Positions 52,835 through 61,443 of a stretch of 64,000 nt of DNA are shown here, piece by piece. Position 1 is the stretch's first letter. Every line of letters begins with the position of its first letter. The position numbers were made by a program, and so were the translations under genes. This DNA comes from Tianweitania aestuarii. Its GTDB lineage: Bacteria > Pseudomonadota > Alphaproteobacteria > Rhizobiales > Rhizobiaceae. The stretch is taken from assembly GCF_018457165.1 (NCBI RefSeq), contig NZ_JAFMNX010000001.1, forward strand, positions 1,550,001 through 1,614,000, in the 5' to 3' direction. The notes beneath the pieces are model-generated. The model was not told the origin of the DNA and did no database searches. It saw only the letters and a list, made by a program, of their open reading frames with translations.

Positions 52835-54808
52835 TCAAAGCGTGATGCGGTATTTGGCGAAGCCGCCCTCACCCTCGCCGGCGGGCTCGATCTTCACGGC
52901 CTTGACGTCGCCGATGAAGTCTTTGGCCTTCGGTCCGGTTTCGAACAGGACGCTGGTGTCGGGCATGGAAGCGAAGGACCAGTTGGCATCGGCCGACGGG
53001 TTGATCGTGCCCTGATCGACGATGTAGCGCACGATCACATCGCGGTTGGTGTCGGGCGCCTCGAAGATCACTTTGGACTCGTTGATCTCCGGGAAATTGC
53101 CGCCGCCGCCAGCGCGATAGTTGTTCGAAGCCACCACGAACTTGGCGGCCGGATCGATCGGCTTGCCCTCGAACATCAGGTCCTTGATACGGTTGGACGA
53201 GGCATTCAGCACCTCACCTTTCGCGCCATATTTCGGGGGCTGAGACAGATCAATCTTGTAGGTCACGCCGTCGATGACGTCGAAGTTGTAGGACGGGAAG
53301 TCGGTGTTGATCAGCGGCTGATCGGCCTTGCCGGGCTCCACCTGACGGAAGATGCCGGCCGACATTTCAAGCCATTCCTTGACCTGCGCGCCGGTGACTT
53401 CGAGCGCGCGCACGGTGTTGGGGTAAAGATAAAGATCGGCCACGTTGCGGATCGCGATGTCGCCGGCCGGAACGTCGGTGTAATAATCGGCACCGTTGCG
53501 CCCGCCCGACTTGAAGGGCGCGGCCGCCGAGAGCACCGGCAGGTCCTTCCACTGCGTCTCCTTCAGAAGATCCTTGATGTACCAGATCTGCGCCTGGGAC
53601 ACGATCTGCACGGACGGATCGTCGGCCACCAGCGCGAAGTAGGAGTAAAGCGGCGCGGAGGTCTTGCCGACCGGACGGCGGACATAGTCGAGCGTCGCCT
53701 TGTGCTCGGTCTCGACAGCTTGAACAACCTTCGGATCGTCCGCCACGGTGGCCACGATCTTGTCTTCGCGCTTGAAGATCGGCCGCGCTTCCGAGGTGCC
53801 GGACACGACCTTCCATGTGTTGCCGTCACGCTCGAGCAGCAGGTCGATCAAACCCATATGCGAGCCCCAGAAGCCGCCCATGACGGCCTGCTTGCCTTGC
53901 AGCGTGCCCTTCTTGGTGTCGACGCCTTCCATGTCCTGGAAGTCCTTGGGTCCGGGGAAGACGAGGTGCTGGTGGCCGGTGAAGATTGCGTCGATGCCGT
54001 CCACACCCGCCAGGAAGAAGGAGGCGTTCTCCATCATCTCGGTTTTCTTGGTGTCGATGCCGGAATGCGACAACGCGATCACGATGTCGGCGCCCTCTTC
54101 CTTCATCTGCGGCACCCAGGCTTCCGCTGCCTGAACGATGTCGCGCGTCGCGACATTGCCGCTGAGGTTCTTGGAATCCCACACCATGATCTGCGGCGGC
54201 ACGAAGCCGATGATGCCGACCTTGATCGGATGCTCGGCGCCTGCGCCATCTTTGATCGTCCTGTCGAGGATCAGGTAGGGCTTGAGGTAAAGCTTGTCGT
54301 CGCGTGGATTGGCGGCGAGCTCGGTGCCGCGGATCAGGTTGGCGCAGACGAACGGATAATTCGCGCCGGCCAGAACCTTGTCCATGAAGGACAGGCCGTA
54401 GTTGAATTCATGATTGCCGAGCGTGGAGCAGTCATAGCTCAGCGTGTTCATGGCCTTGATGACCGGATGAACGTCGCCTTCCTTCATGCCGCGCTCATAG
54501 GCGATGTAGTCGCCCATCGGGCTGCCTTGAACGAAGTCGCCATTGTCGACCAGCATCGAATTGGTCGCTTCATCGCGCACCGCCTTGATGAGCGACGCCG
54601 TGCGCGACAGGCCCATCGTTTCGTTCGGCTTGTCGGCGTAATAATCGTAAGGAAGCACGTTCACATGGATGTCCGTGGTTTCCATGATGCGCAGATGCGC
54701 CTGGTTGGCCTGGGCATGGGCGGAAAACGGATGCAGCACGATAAGGCCGGCCGTTGCGGCGGTTCCAGCCAGAAAGCCGCGGCGGGACATTGCGAGTTGC
54801 GTGTTCAT
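52835..54808 (-). CDS. Tat-exported 2',3'-cyclic-nucleotide phosphodiesterase / 5'-nucleotidase
   Basis: A periplasmic metallophosphatase of 657 residues. It starts with a twin-arginine signal ([15 protein letters not shown], cleavage near AHA). The dinuclear metal domain shows [41 protein letters not shown] and [12 protein letters not shown]-terminal 5'-nucleotidase substrate domain follows ([44 protein letters not shown]). It resembles CpdB. The long spacing and Tat export fit metal loading in the cytoplasm. ATG 54808; the frame upstream to 54907 is not used. Confidence 0.93.
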   Translation of the reverse strand: MNTQLAMSRRGFLAGTAATAGLIVLHPFSAHAQANQAHLRIMETTDIHVNVLPYDYYADKPNETMGLSRTASLIKAVRDEATNSMLVDNGDFVQGSPMGDYIAYERGMKEGDVHPVIKAMNTLSYDCSTLGNHEFNYGLSFMDKVLAGANYPFVCANLIRGTELAANPRDDKLYLKPYLILDRTIKDGAGAEHPIKVGIIGFVPPQIMVWDSKNLSGNVATRDIVQAAEAWVPQMKEEGADIVIALSHSGIDTKKTEMMENASFFLAGVDGIDAIFTGHQHLVFPGPKDFQDMEGVDTKKGTLQGKQAVMGGFWGSHMGLIDLLLERDGNTWKVVSGTSEARPIFKREDKIVATVADDPKVVQAVETEHKATLDYVRRPVGKTSAPLYSYFALVADDPSVQIVSQAQIWYIKDLLKETQWKDLPVLSAAAPFKSGGRNGADYYTDVPAGDIAIRNVADLYLYPNTVRALEVTGAQVKEWLEMSAGIFRQVEPGKADQPLINTDFPSYNFDVIDGVTYKIDLSQPPKYGAKGEVLNASSNRIKDLMFEGKPIDPAAKFVVASNNYRAGGGGNFPEINESKVIFEAPDTNRDVIVRYIVDQGTINPSADANWSFASMPDTSVLFETGPKAKDFIGDVKAVKIEPAGEGEGGFAKYRITL

Positions 54809-54973
54809 GATACGGCTCCTGATCTGCAACGAGTCTCGATTGCGCAATGTCACCGCGCCGACGGTGCATGTCCAGCAGATTGACGACAGCACCATGACCA
54901 TGCGCAACTTGCTTGGAAGCGCGGCGTTGCTTGTTCATAGCTGCCGCGCGGCTTCGCCGACCTGGGATATCTG

Positions 54974-56353
54974 ATGCTTTCCGAACTCGAACAATTTGGC
55001 GACACGGTTGCGCGTGAAGGCGAGCAGATCGCCGCGAGTGGCATTCTGCCGTGGTTCGCGCTGCAACTCGGCATCATCGCAGCGCTGTACATCGTGGCGC
55101 GGCTCGTTGGCCGCCGGCTGGAGCACCAGCTGGAAGCAAGGGCGCGGCGGATCCGCGACAATCGGGGGCTGCTGCGCGTTGTGGCGGCGGTGCTGCGGCG
55201 GCTGCATTGGGCCGTTTTCGTGGTTCTCCTGTTTCTCACGATCACCTTCAGCCGTGCCTATACGCTTCGCCCGCCTGCTCTGCTGTCCCTAGCCCTTGCG
55301 CTTTCGGCCACCTGGTTCGTGACGGTGGTGCTGTCGCGGGTCATCCGGAACCGCCTGCTGGCCAAGATCGTGTCATGGACCGTTTGGCTTCTAGCGGCCT
55401 TGTTCATCACCGGACTGAATGACGACGCGGGCATTCTGCTCGACCGCATCGCCCTGCCGATGGGGGCAACCCGGCTGTCGCTGCTGACGGTCGTAAAGAC
55501 CCTGGCGCTGCTCGGCGTCGCGATCTGGCTTGCCAATGCGGGCGGCAGTTTCCTCGATCACCGGCTGCGCACGACCGAAGGGCTGACCCCGTCGATGCGG
55601 GTTCTGTTCGGCAAGATCGCCAAGGTCGGCTTGATCATCATCGCCATTCTGCTGGCGATTTCGACCGCGGGCGTCGATCTGACCACGCTGACGATCTTTT
55701 CCGGCGCCATCGGCGTCGGCCTCGGCTTTGGCCTTCAAAAAGTGGTTTCGAACTTCATATCCGGCGTCATCATCCTGATGGACCGCTCGATCAAGCCGGG
55801 CGACACGATCACGGTCGGCGAAACCTTCGGCTGGATCCGGGAACTGCGTGCGCGGTTCGTGTCCGTCGTGACGCGCGACGGGCGCGAATATCTCATTCCG
55901 AACGAGGACTTCATCACCGAGCGGGTCGTGAACTGGAGTTTCACGGACGACCTCGTGCGGCTCGATATCAAGTTCGGCGTTTCTTACAACAGCGACCCGC
56001 ACAAGGTGACCGAGATAGCGATCGCGGCGGCTTCGAGCGTTTCGCGCGTGGAAAGCGATCGCCGTCCGGTTTGCTGGATCACCGGCTTCGGCGATTCGTC
56101 GATCGACTTCCTGTTGCGGTTCTGGATTCACGATCCGCAGCAGGGTCTCACCAATGTGCGCGGCAAGGTCTATCTGGCGCTGTGGGATGCCTTCAAGGCC
56201 AACAACATCGACATTCCCTTCCCGGTTCGCGATGTCATTCTTCGTTCCCCGCCGATCGGTTCGAAGATCTTCGATCCCGAAAACATCGCGGAACCGGACG
56301 TCTCAGGTGCTAGCCTTGCTCAAAGGTCAGTCCAATCGCCGTCCGATCAATGA
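54974..56353 (+). CDS. MscS-family mechanosensitive channel
   Basis: A 459-residue inner-membrane protein with about six helices before the pore. The MscS core holds the glycine/alanine-rich pore helix TIFSGAIGVGLGFGLQKVVSNFISGVIILMDRSIKPGDTI, then the beta domain (ETFGWIRELRARFVSVVTRDGREYLIPNEDFITERVVNWSF) and the C-terminal alpha/beta part ending LRSPPIGSKIFD. Larger than E. coli MscS because of extra N-terminal helices. It releases solutes on hypo-osmotic shock. The 3' end overlaps the convergent Lrp gene by 44 bp. Confidence 0.93.
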   Translation: MLSELEQFGDTVAREGEQIAASGILPWFALQLGIIAALYIVARLVGRRLEHQLEARARRIRDNRGLLRVVAAVLRRLHWAVFVVLLFLTITFSRAYTLRPPALLSLALALSATWFVTVVLSRVIRNRLLAKIVSWTVWLLAALFITGLNDDAGILLDRIALPMGATRLSLLTVVKTLALLGVAIWLANAGGSFLDHRLRTTEGLTPSMRVLFGKIAKVGLIIIAILLAISTAGVDLTTLTIFSGAIGVGLGFGLQKVVSNFISGVIILMDRSIKPGDTITVGETFGWIRELRARFVSVVTRDGREYLIPNEDFITERVVNWSFTDDLVRLDIKFGVSYNSDPHKVTEIAIAAASSVSRVESDRRPVCWITGFGDSSIDFLLRFWIHDPQQGLTNVRGKVYLALWDAFKANNIDIPFPVRDVILRSPPIGSKIFDPENIAEPDVSGASLAQRSVQSPSDQ

Positions 56354-56783
56354 TTTCGCGCATGGCGAAGGACGTGTTGATCTTGATGACATGCGGCATC
56401 GCCGTCAGCCAATCCTTGTGGATGCGCTCGTAATCGGCGAGATCGCGCGCGGCGATCCGCAGGACGTAGTCATATTCTCCAGTCATCAGGTGGCAGGACA
56501 GGACGTTCGGGCAGCGCCTGATCGCGGCCTCGAATTCGGACAGCGTCTTCTCGAATTGGCCGGATAGCGAGATATGCACGATCGCCGTCATCGGACGTCC
56601 GAGGCCGGCAGCCGCAATCTGGGCGTGATAGCCGCGGATCGTGCCTGACTTTTCCAGAATATCAAGCCGGCGCGAACAGGCGGACTGCGACAGCCCGACC
56701 TTTTCGGCAAGCGCCGCGTTGGACATACGGCCGTCCTTCTGGAGTGCCGTCAAAATCGCAAGATCGATCTTGTCCAATGCCAT
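56310..56783 (-). CDS. Lrp/AsnC-family transcriptional regulator
   Basis: A 157-residue regulator with an N-terminal winged helix-turn-helix ([46 protein letters not shown]) and a C-terminal RAM/ligand domain ([37 protein letters not shown]). It is transcribed divergently from ald across 149 bp, the usual arrangement of AldR-type activators responding to alanine or other amino acids; control of ald is inferred from position. Confidence 0.92.
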   Translation of the reverse strand: MALDKIDLAILTALQKDGRMSNAALAEKVGLSQSACSRRLDILEKSGTIRGYHAQIAAAGLGRPMTAIVHISLSGQFEKTLSEFEAAIRRCPNVLSCHLMTGEYDYVLRIAARDLADYERIHKDWLTAMPHVIKINTSFAMREIIDRTAIGLTFEQG

Positions 56784-56932
56784 TGATCCGCGATTCCTTC
56801 GAAGATGATGCCTTCCCGCGCATGATTATCTCACGAGGACGTACCAGAGCAATTGACATCGCAAAGACCTGCGACACCTCCTGGGCATACAGTCGCGTTC
56901 TAAGGAACGCCAAGATAATGGGAGTGCAAACA

Positions 56933-58048
56933 ATGCGCGTCGGCTGCCCCAAGGAAATCAAGAACCACGAATATCGCGTCGGCCTCACGCCAGGTGCGGT
57001 CCGCGAATATGCTGCGCACGGGCATCAGGTGCTGGTGCAAACGGGTGCCGGTGCGGGCATCGGTGCCGGTGATGACGCTTATCGCGCCGCCGGGGCGACG
57101 ATCGCGAAAACGGCGGAAGAGGTTTTCGCCAAGTCCGACATGATCGTGAAGGTGAAGGAGCCACAGCCCAACGAATGGGTTCAGCTGCGCGACAACCAGA
57201 TCCTTTATACCTATCTGCACCTCGCGCCGGATCCGGAGCAGACCAAAGGCCTGCTCGCTTCGGGCGTGACGGCTGTTGCCTATGAAACCGTGACCGACGA
57301 GCGCGGCGGCCTGCCGCTTTTGGCGCCGATGTCGGAAGTGGCCGGGCGTCTCGCCATCCAGGCCGGCGCGACGTCGTTGCAGAAGGCCAATGGCGGACGC
57401 GGCGTGCTTTTGGGCGGCGTGCCGGGCGTCCTGCCGGGCAAGGTCACCGTGATCGGCGGCGGTGTCGTCGGCCTTCATGCCGCAAAGATGGCGGTCGGCC
57501 TCGGTGCCGATGTGACGATCCTCGACCGCTCCATTCCGCGCCTGCGCCAGCTCGACGACATCTTCAACGGCCGCGTGCACACGCGCTATTCCACCGTGGA
57601 AGCGCTGGAAGAAGAATGCTTCTCGGCCGACCTCGTGGTGGGCGCGGTGCTGATCCCCGGTGCGGCCGCACCCAAGCTCGTGTCGCGCGAAATGCTGTCC
57701 GGCATGAAGAAGGGTGCTGTGCTCGTTGACGTCGCGATCGACCAGGGCGGCTGCTTCGAAACGAGCCACGCCACCACGCATGCCGACCCGACCTATGAAG
57801 TCGAGGGCGTGATCCATTACTGCGTGGCGAACATGCCGGGCGCCGTGCCGGTGACCTCCGCACATGCCCTGAACAATGCCACGCTGCATTACGGGCTGGC
57901 GCTGGCCGACAAGGGCATCAAGGCAATGATCGACATGCCGCATCTGCGCAACGGTCTCAACGTCCACAAGGGCCGCATCACCAATGCCGCCGTTGCCGAA
58001 GCGCTGGGCTACGACCTGGCAGAACCGAAAGCCGCGCTCGCCGCCTGA
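56933..58048 (+). CDS. ald: Alanine dehydrogenase
   Basis: Reversible NAD-dependent oxidative deamination of L-alanine to pyruvate and ammonia. The 371 residues are the standard length with the catalytic residues at their standard places: Arg15 ([10 protein letters not shown]), Lys75 ([11 protein letters not shown]) and His96 (YTYLHLAPD). The NAD fold is [29 protein letters not shown], followed by [19 protein letters not shown] 56933 has GGGAG 8 nt upstream; the frame extends upstream into the promoter region. A terminator follows. Confidence 0.97.
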   Translation: MRVGCPKEIKNHEYRVGLTPGAVREYAAHGHQVLVQTGAGAGIGAGDDAYRAAGATIAKTAEEVFAKSDMIVKVKEPQPNEWVQLRDNQILYTYLHLAPDPEQTKGLLASGVTAVAYETVTDERGGLPLLAPMSEVAGRLAIQAGATSLQKANGGRGVLLGGVPGVLPGKVTVIGGGVVGLHAAKMAVGLGADVTILDRSIPRLRQLDDIFNGRVHTRYSTVEALEEECFSADLVVGAVLIPGAAAPKLVSREMLSGMKKGAVLVDVAIDQGGCFETSHATTHADPTYEVEGVIHYCVANMPGAVPVTSAHALNNATLHYGLALADKGIKAMIDMPHLRNGLNVHKGRITNAAVAEALGYDLAEPKAALAA

Positions 58049-58068
58049 TCGGGTGTTCTCGAAGTGCG

Positions 58069-58099
58069 AAGCCCGCTGGAGCGATCCAGCGGGCTTTTC
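58069..58099 (+). terminator. Intrinsic terminator after ald
   Basis: AAGCCCGCTGGA / GCGA / TCCAGCGGGCTT (12-bp stem) followed by TTCT; it serves ald and touches the end of the convergent anmK gene. Confidence 0.85.
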
Positions 58100-59217
58100 T
58101 ACGGCTGAGCCAGAACGCCGCCGGTGACCGGGCGATCGCATCCGGTGGTTGTTGGCCAGGTCAGTGGCAGACCGCGGGTCGAGCGCACGGCGAGATAGGC
58201 CCAGGCCTCCGCTTCTGTTGCATCGCCATCAAGGCCGACTTCTTCGGCGGCCACGACCTCGCCGCCATCGGCCTCTGCGAGCCTTTGGAGGTCGCCTGAT
58301 ATATGCGGGTTCTTGCGACCGCCGCCGCACAGGATCCAAAGCTTCGGCGTTTCCGGCATCTGTTTGCGTGCCGCGAATACTGCTTCGGCGGCAAGCGCTG
58401 CCAGCGTGCGTGCGCCATCGTTGAGGTTCAGGCCTTGCACGCCCGACAGGTCGAAATCGCCGCGATCGAGCGATTTCGGGGCGGGCCGGGCGAAGAAGGG
58501 AAGCTGGAGATAGGCTTCAACGATCGCTTGATGAACGCTGCCCTTGGCAGCGGCAACGCCATCGGCATCGAAGGCAAGGCCGCCTTCCCGCTGCATCCAT
58601 TGATCGATCAGCTGGTTGCCGGGTCCGCTGTCGAAGGCAACAGGATCACCGGACGCCGGAACATAGGTGACGTTGGAGATGCCACCGATATTGACGAAAA
58701 CGGTGGGTGTGCGGCGGAAGGTTTCCGGCAGGCTCTTGGCCAGAGCGACATGATAGGCCGGCACCAGTGGCGCGCCCTGCCCGCCGGCAACCATATCGGC
58801 TGCACGCATGTTATAGACGACGGGCGTGCCGGTCCGTTGTGCCAACAGCGCGCCATCGCCGATCTGGACGGTGAGACCCTCGGCTGGCCGGTGCAGCACG
58901 GTCTGGCCGTGGAAGCCGATCAGCTCCGGTTGCCAGTCGGGAAATTTCGCGCGAAATGCATGAACGGCTTCGGCGTGGCGCTGCGTGAGATCGCGCTCGA
59001 GTTCGGCCAGGTCATGGGGCCGCTGGTCGCGTTGTTCGATCACCTTCGCCGTCTGCAATGCGGCTTCGATGCGGGCGCGGAAGGTGTCGTCATAGGGCAC
59101 GAACAAAGACGGGCCGCGCTCCACGATCGTCTCGCCATCGGTGCGCAGGGCCGCGACGTCGATGCCGTCCATGGACGTGCCGCTCATCAGCCCGAGAGCC
59201 GTCGTCATCGCCGCCAT
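58099..59217 (-). CDS. anmK: Anhydro-N-acetylmuramic acid kinase
   Basis: Converts 1,6-anhydro-MurNAc to MurNAc-6-phosphate in peptidoglycan recycling. The 372 residues show the start LGLMSGTSMDGIDVAAL, LIGFHGQTVLHRP, the nucleotide region VFVNIGGISNVTYVP, FDSGPGNQLIDQWMQ and LWILCGGGRKNPHI. GGGGA lies before ATG 59217. Divergent from tyrS, 96 bp apart; this neighbouring of anmK and tyrS is common in the order. Confidence 0.95.
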   Translation of the reverse strand: MAAMTTALGLMSGTSMDGIDVAALRTDGETIVERGPSLFVPYDDTFRARIEAALQTAKVIEQRDQRPHDLAELERDLTQRHAEAVHAFRAKFPDWQPELIGFHGQTVLHRPAEGLTVQIGDGALLAQRTGTPVVYNMRAADMVAGGQGAPLVPAYHVALAKSLPETFRRTPTVFVNIGGISNVTYVPASGDPVAFDSGPGNQLIDQWMQREGGLAFDADGVAAAKGSVHQAIVEAYLQLPFFARPAPKSLDRGDFDLSGVQGLNLNDGARTLAALAAEAVFAARKQMPETPKLWILCGGGRKNPHISGDLQRLAEADGGEVVAAEEVGLDGDATEAEAWAYLAVRSTRGLPLTWPTTTGCDRPVTGGVLAQP

Positions 59218-59313
59218 TGCCGTTCCCCTTTGATTCCCCGTTTCACGATGCTAAAGCCGCGCTGTCTTCCCGTTTCTTAACGGCCGAGCAATCAATCCCG
59301 AAAGTCTGGAACC

Positions 59314-60567
59314 ATGCCTGCCTTCAAGTCCGATTTCCTGCGCACGCTCCAAGAGCGTGGCTTCATCCACCAGATCTCCGACGAGACTGGTCTGGACGAG
59401 CTCTTTTCGCGCGAGATCGTGACGGCCTATATCGGCTTCGACCCCACGGCGCCGAGCCTGCATGCAGGCGGGCTGATCCAGATCATGATGCTGCACTGGA
59501 TGCAGAAGACCGGCCACCGGCCAATCGCGCTGATGGGCGGCGGCACGGGCATGGTGGGCGATCCGTCCTTCAAGGACGAGGCGCGCAAGCTGATGACGCC
59601 GGACGTGATCCAGTCGAATATCGATGGCATCAAGAGGGTGTTTTCCAACTACCTGACCTTCGGCGATGGTCCGCGCGACGCGCTGATGGTCAACAATGCC
59701 GACTGGCTGCTCGGCATCAACTACCTCGACTTCTTGCGCGATGTTGGCCGGCATTTCTCGGTCAACCGCATGCTGTCCTTCGATTCGGTGAAGACGCGGC
59801 TCGATCGCGAGCAGTCGCTGTCGTTCCTCGAATTCAACTACATGATCCTGCAGGCCTATGATTTCGTGGAGCTCAACAAGCGCACCGGTACGCGCCTGCA
59901 GATGGGCGGTTCGGATCAGTGGGGCAACATCATCAACGGCATCGATCTCGGCCATCGCATGGATACGCCGCAGCTCTTCGCCCTGACCTCGCCGCTGCTG
60001 ACGACCTCGTCGGGCGCCAAGATGGGCAAGTCGCTGTCGGGCGCCGTCTGGCTGAACCCGGACATGCTGTCGGCCTATGACTTCTGGCAATACTGGCGCA
60101 ACACCGAGGATGCGGACGTGTCGCGCTTCCTGAAGCTCTACACGACGCTGCCGATGGACGAGATCGCACGGCTTTCGGCTTTGGGCGGTTCGGAGATCAA
60201 CGAGGTCAAGAAGATCCTGGCGACCGAGATCACGGCCATGCTGCATGGGCGCGAGAATGCCGAACAAGCGGCTGAAACGGCGCGCAAGACGTTCGAGGAA
60301 GGCGCATTGGCTGCCGATCTGCCGACGATCGACGTGCCGGCGGCCGATCTCGAAAGCGGCATCGGCTTGCTGGCCTTGATGGTGATGGCGAAGCTCGCCG
60401 GATCGAATGGTGAAGCCCGCCGTCATGTTCAGGGCGGCGCCGTGCGCATCAACGACAAGCCGGTAAGCGACGAGCGCACATCGGTCGGCACCGGCGAGAT
60501 CGGTGAAGCCGGCGTCATCAAGCTGTCGCTCGGCAAGAAGAAGCACATTCTGGTGCGTCCGGCCTGA
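59314..60567 (+). CDS. tyrS: Tyrosyl-tRNA synthetase
   Basis: Charges tRNA-Tyr. A class I synthetase of 417 residues: the HIGH-type motif is HAGG (residues 50-53, [14 protein letters not shown]), [16 protein letters not shown] binds tyrosine, the second signature is KMGKS (236-240), and a C-terminal S4 domain follows ([30 protein letters not shown]). The HAGG variant of HIGH is, as far as I recall, normal for alphaproteobacterial TyrRS. A strong terminator follows. Confidence 0.97.
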   Translation: MPAFKSDFLRTLQERGFIHQISDETGLDELFSREIVTAYIGFDPTAPSLHAGGLIQIMMLHWMQKTGHRPIALMGGGTGMVGDPSFKDEARKLMTPDVIQSNIDGIKRVFSNYLTFGDGPRDALMVNNADWLLGINYLDFLRDVGRHFSVNRMLSFDSVKTRLDREQSLSFLEFNYMILQAYDFVELNKRTGTRLQMGGSDQWGNIINGIDLGHRMDTPQLFALTSPLLTTSSGAKMGKSLSGAVWLNPDMLSAYDFWQYWRNTEDADVSRFLKLYTTLPMDEIARLSALGGSEINEVKKILATEITAMLHGRENAEQAAETARKTFEEGALAADLPTIDVPAADLESGIGLLALMVMAKLAGSNGEARRHVQGGAVRINDKPVSDERTSVGTGEIGEAGVIKLSLGKKKHILVRPA

Positions 60568-60597
60568 CGAGGCCGCTGCCTACCCAAACACCCGCAA

Positions 60598-60637
60598 AGA
60601 AAAAGGCCCGGCTGCGCAAACAGCCGGGCCTTTCTTC
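60598..60637. terminator. Bidirectional intrinsic terminator after tyrS
   Basis: AAAGGCCCGGCTG / CGCAAA / CAGCCGGGCCTTT, a 13-bp stem flanked by A-rich and T-rich tracts, serving tyrS and the convergent outer-membrane protein gene. Confidence 0.9.
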
Positions 60638-60653
60638 GTCCTGGTGCCAGGGA

Positions 60654-61295
60654 TCAGAACTTGTAGCTCAGACCTGCGCGAACCGTGTGCTCGTCGATGT
60701 CGAAGTCGCCGAGACCCAGGCCGAAATCTTCGCTGCCGTAATCGGAGTAGCGATATTCGACGCGTGCGGTCCAGTTGTTGGTGAAGGCATGCTCGACGCC
60801 GCCGCCAACGGTCCAGCCCGTGAGGGTCTCGGACTCGTCGATGCCGAGGCCGTCGATATAGGCGTTGGTGATGGCGAGGCCGCCCGTGGCATAAACCAGC
60901 GTGCGGTCGAAGGCGTAGCCGAGGCGGCCGCGAACCGAACCCTGCCAATCCGTGCCGATCTCGACCGAACCGATGCCCACGCCGTAATCGTTCTCGTTCC
61001 AGGTGTAGCTGACGTCGCCTTCAACGCCGAACACGACGTTGCCCTGCTGGAAGTTCCAGCCGAAGAGACCGCCGAGCGCTGCGCCGTCGAAGTCTTCGCT
61101 GCCGAAGCCGCCGGGAAGGTCGACCGACGTCCAGACGTAACCGCCCTGAACACCGAGATAAACACCGCTCCAGTCATACGCGGTCTCAACAGCAACCGGT
61201 ACGGTCGGCTGATAGTCCGTGATGATGTCGGCGGCGAAAGCGGACGACGCGAAAAGCGTGGCGGCCGCTGTGATTCCTGCGATCCTGAAAACCAT
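60654..61295 (-). CDS. Omp25/31-family outer-membrane beta-barrel protein
   Basis: A 213-residue protein with a signal peptide (MVFRIAGITAAATLFASSAFA, cleavage before ADIITDY), then an eight-stranded barrel pattern: DWSGVYLGVQGGYVW, GALGGLFGWNFQQGNVVFGVEGDVSYTW, GRLGYAFDRTLVYATGGLAI, GWTVGGGVEHAFTNNWTARVEYRYSDYG, ending in the C-terminal aromatic signature AGLSYKF for BamA-dependent insertion. It belongs to the Brucella/Rhizobium Omp25/Omp31-like family. AGGAGT precedes ATG 61295. Own transcription unit. Confidence 0.93.
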   Translation of the reverse strand: MVFRIAGITAAATLFASSAFAADIITDYQPTVPVAVETAYDWSGVYLGVQGGYVWTSVDLPGGFGSEDFDGAALGGLFGWNFQQGNVVFGVEGDVSYTWNENDYGVGIGSVEIGTDWQGSVRGRLGYAFDRTLVYATGGLAITNAYIDGLGIDESETLTGWTVGGGVEHAFTNNWTARVEYRYSDYGSEDFGLGLGDFDIDEHTVRAGLSYKF

Positions 61296-61443
61296 GGATC
61301 TGACTCCTATTTCATAAGCTAACCCGCTCCACCTAACAGAAGGCGGGCAAAAACGCCGTGTTCTCACAGCAACACATGCATCAAAGCAGCCAAGCCCTTG
61401 ATGTTGTTGAACCTGACGCAGCGGGAGAATGGATGGGGATGGG

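Noticed and set aside
52787-54883. 698-codon plus-strand frame opposite the 5'-nucleotidase gene
   Set aside because: Shadow of the minus-strand metallophosphatase, which has a Tat signal and metal motifs; the plus frame would also read through a strong terminator.
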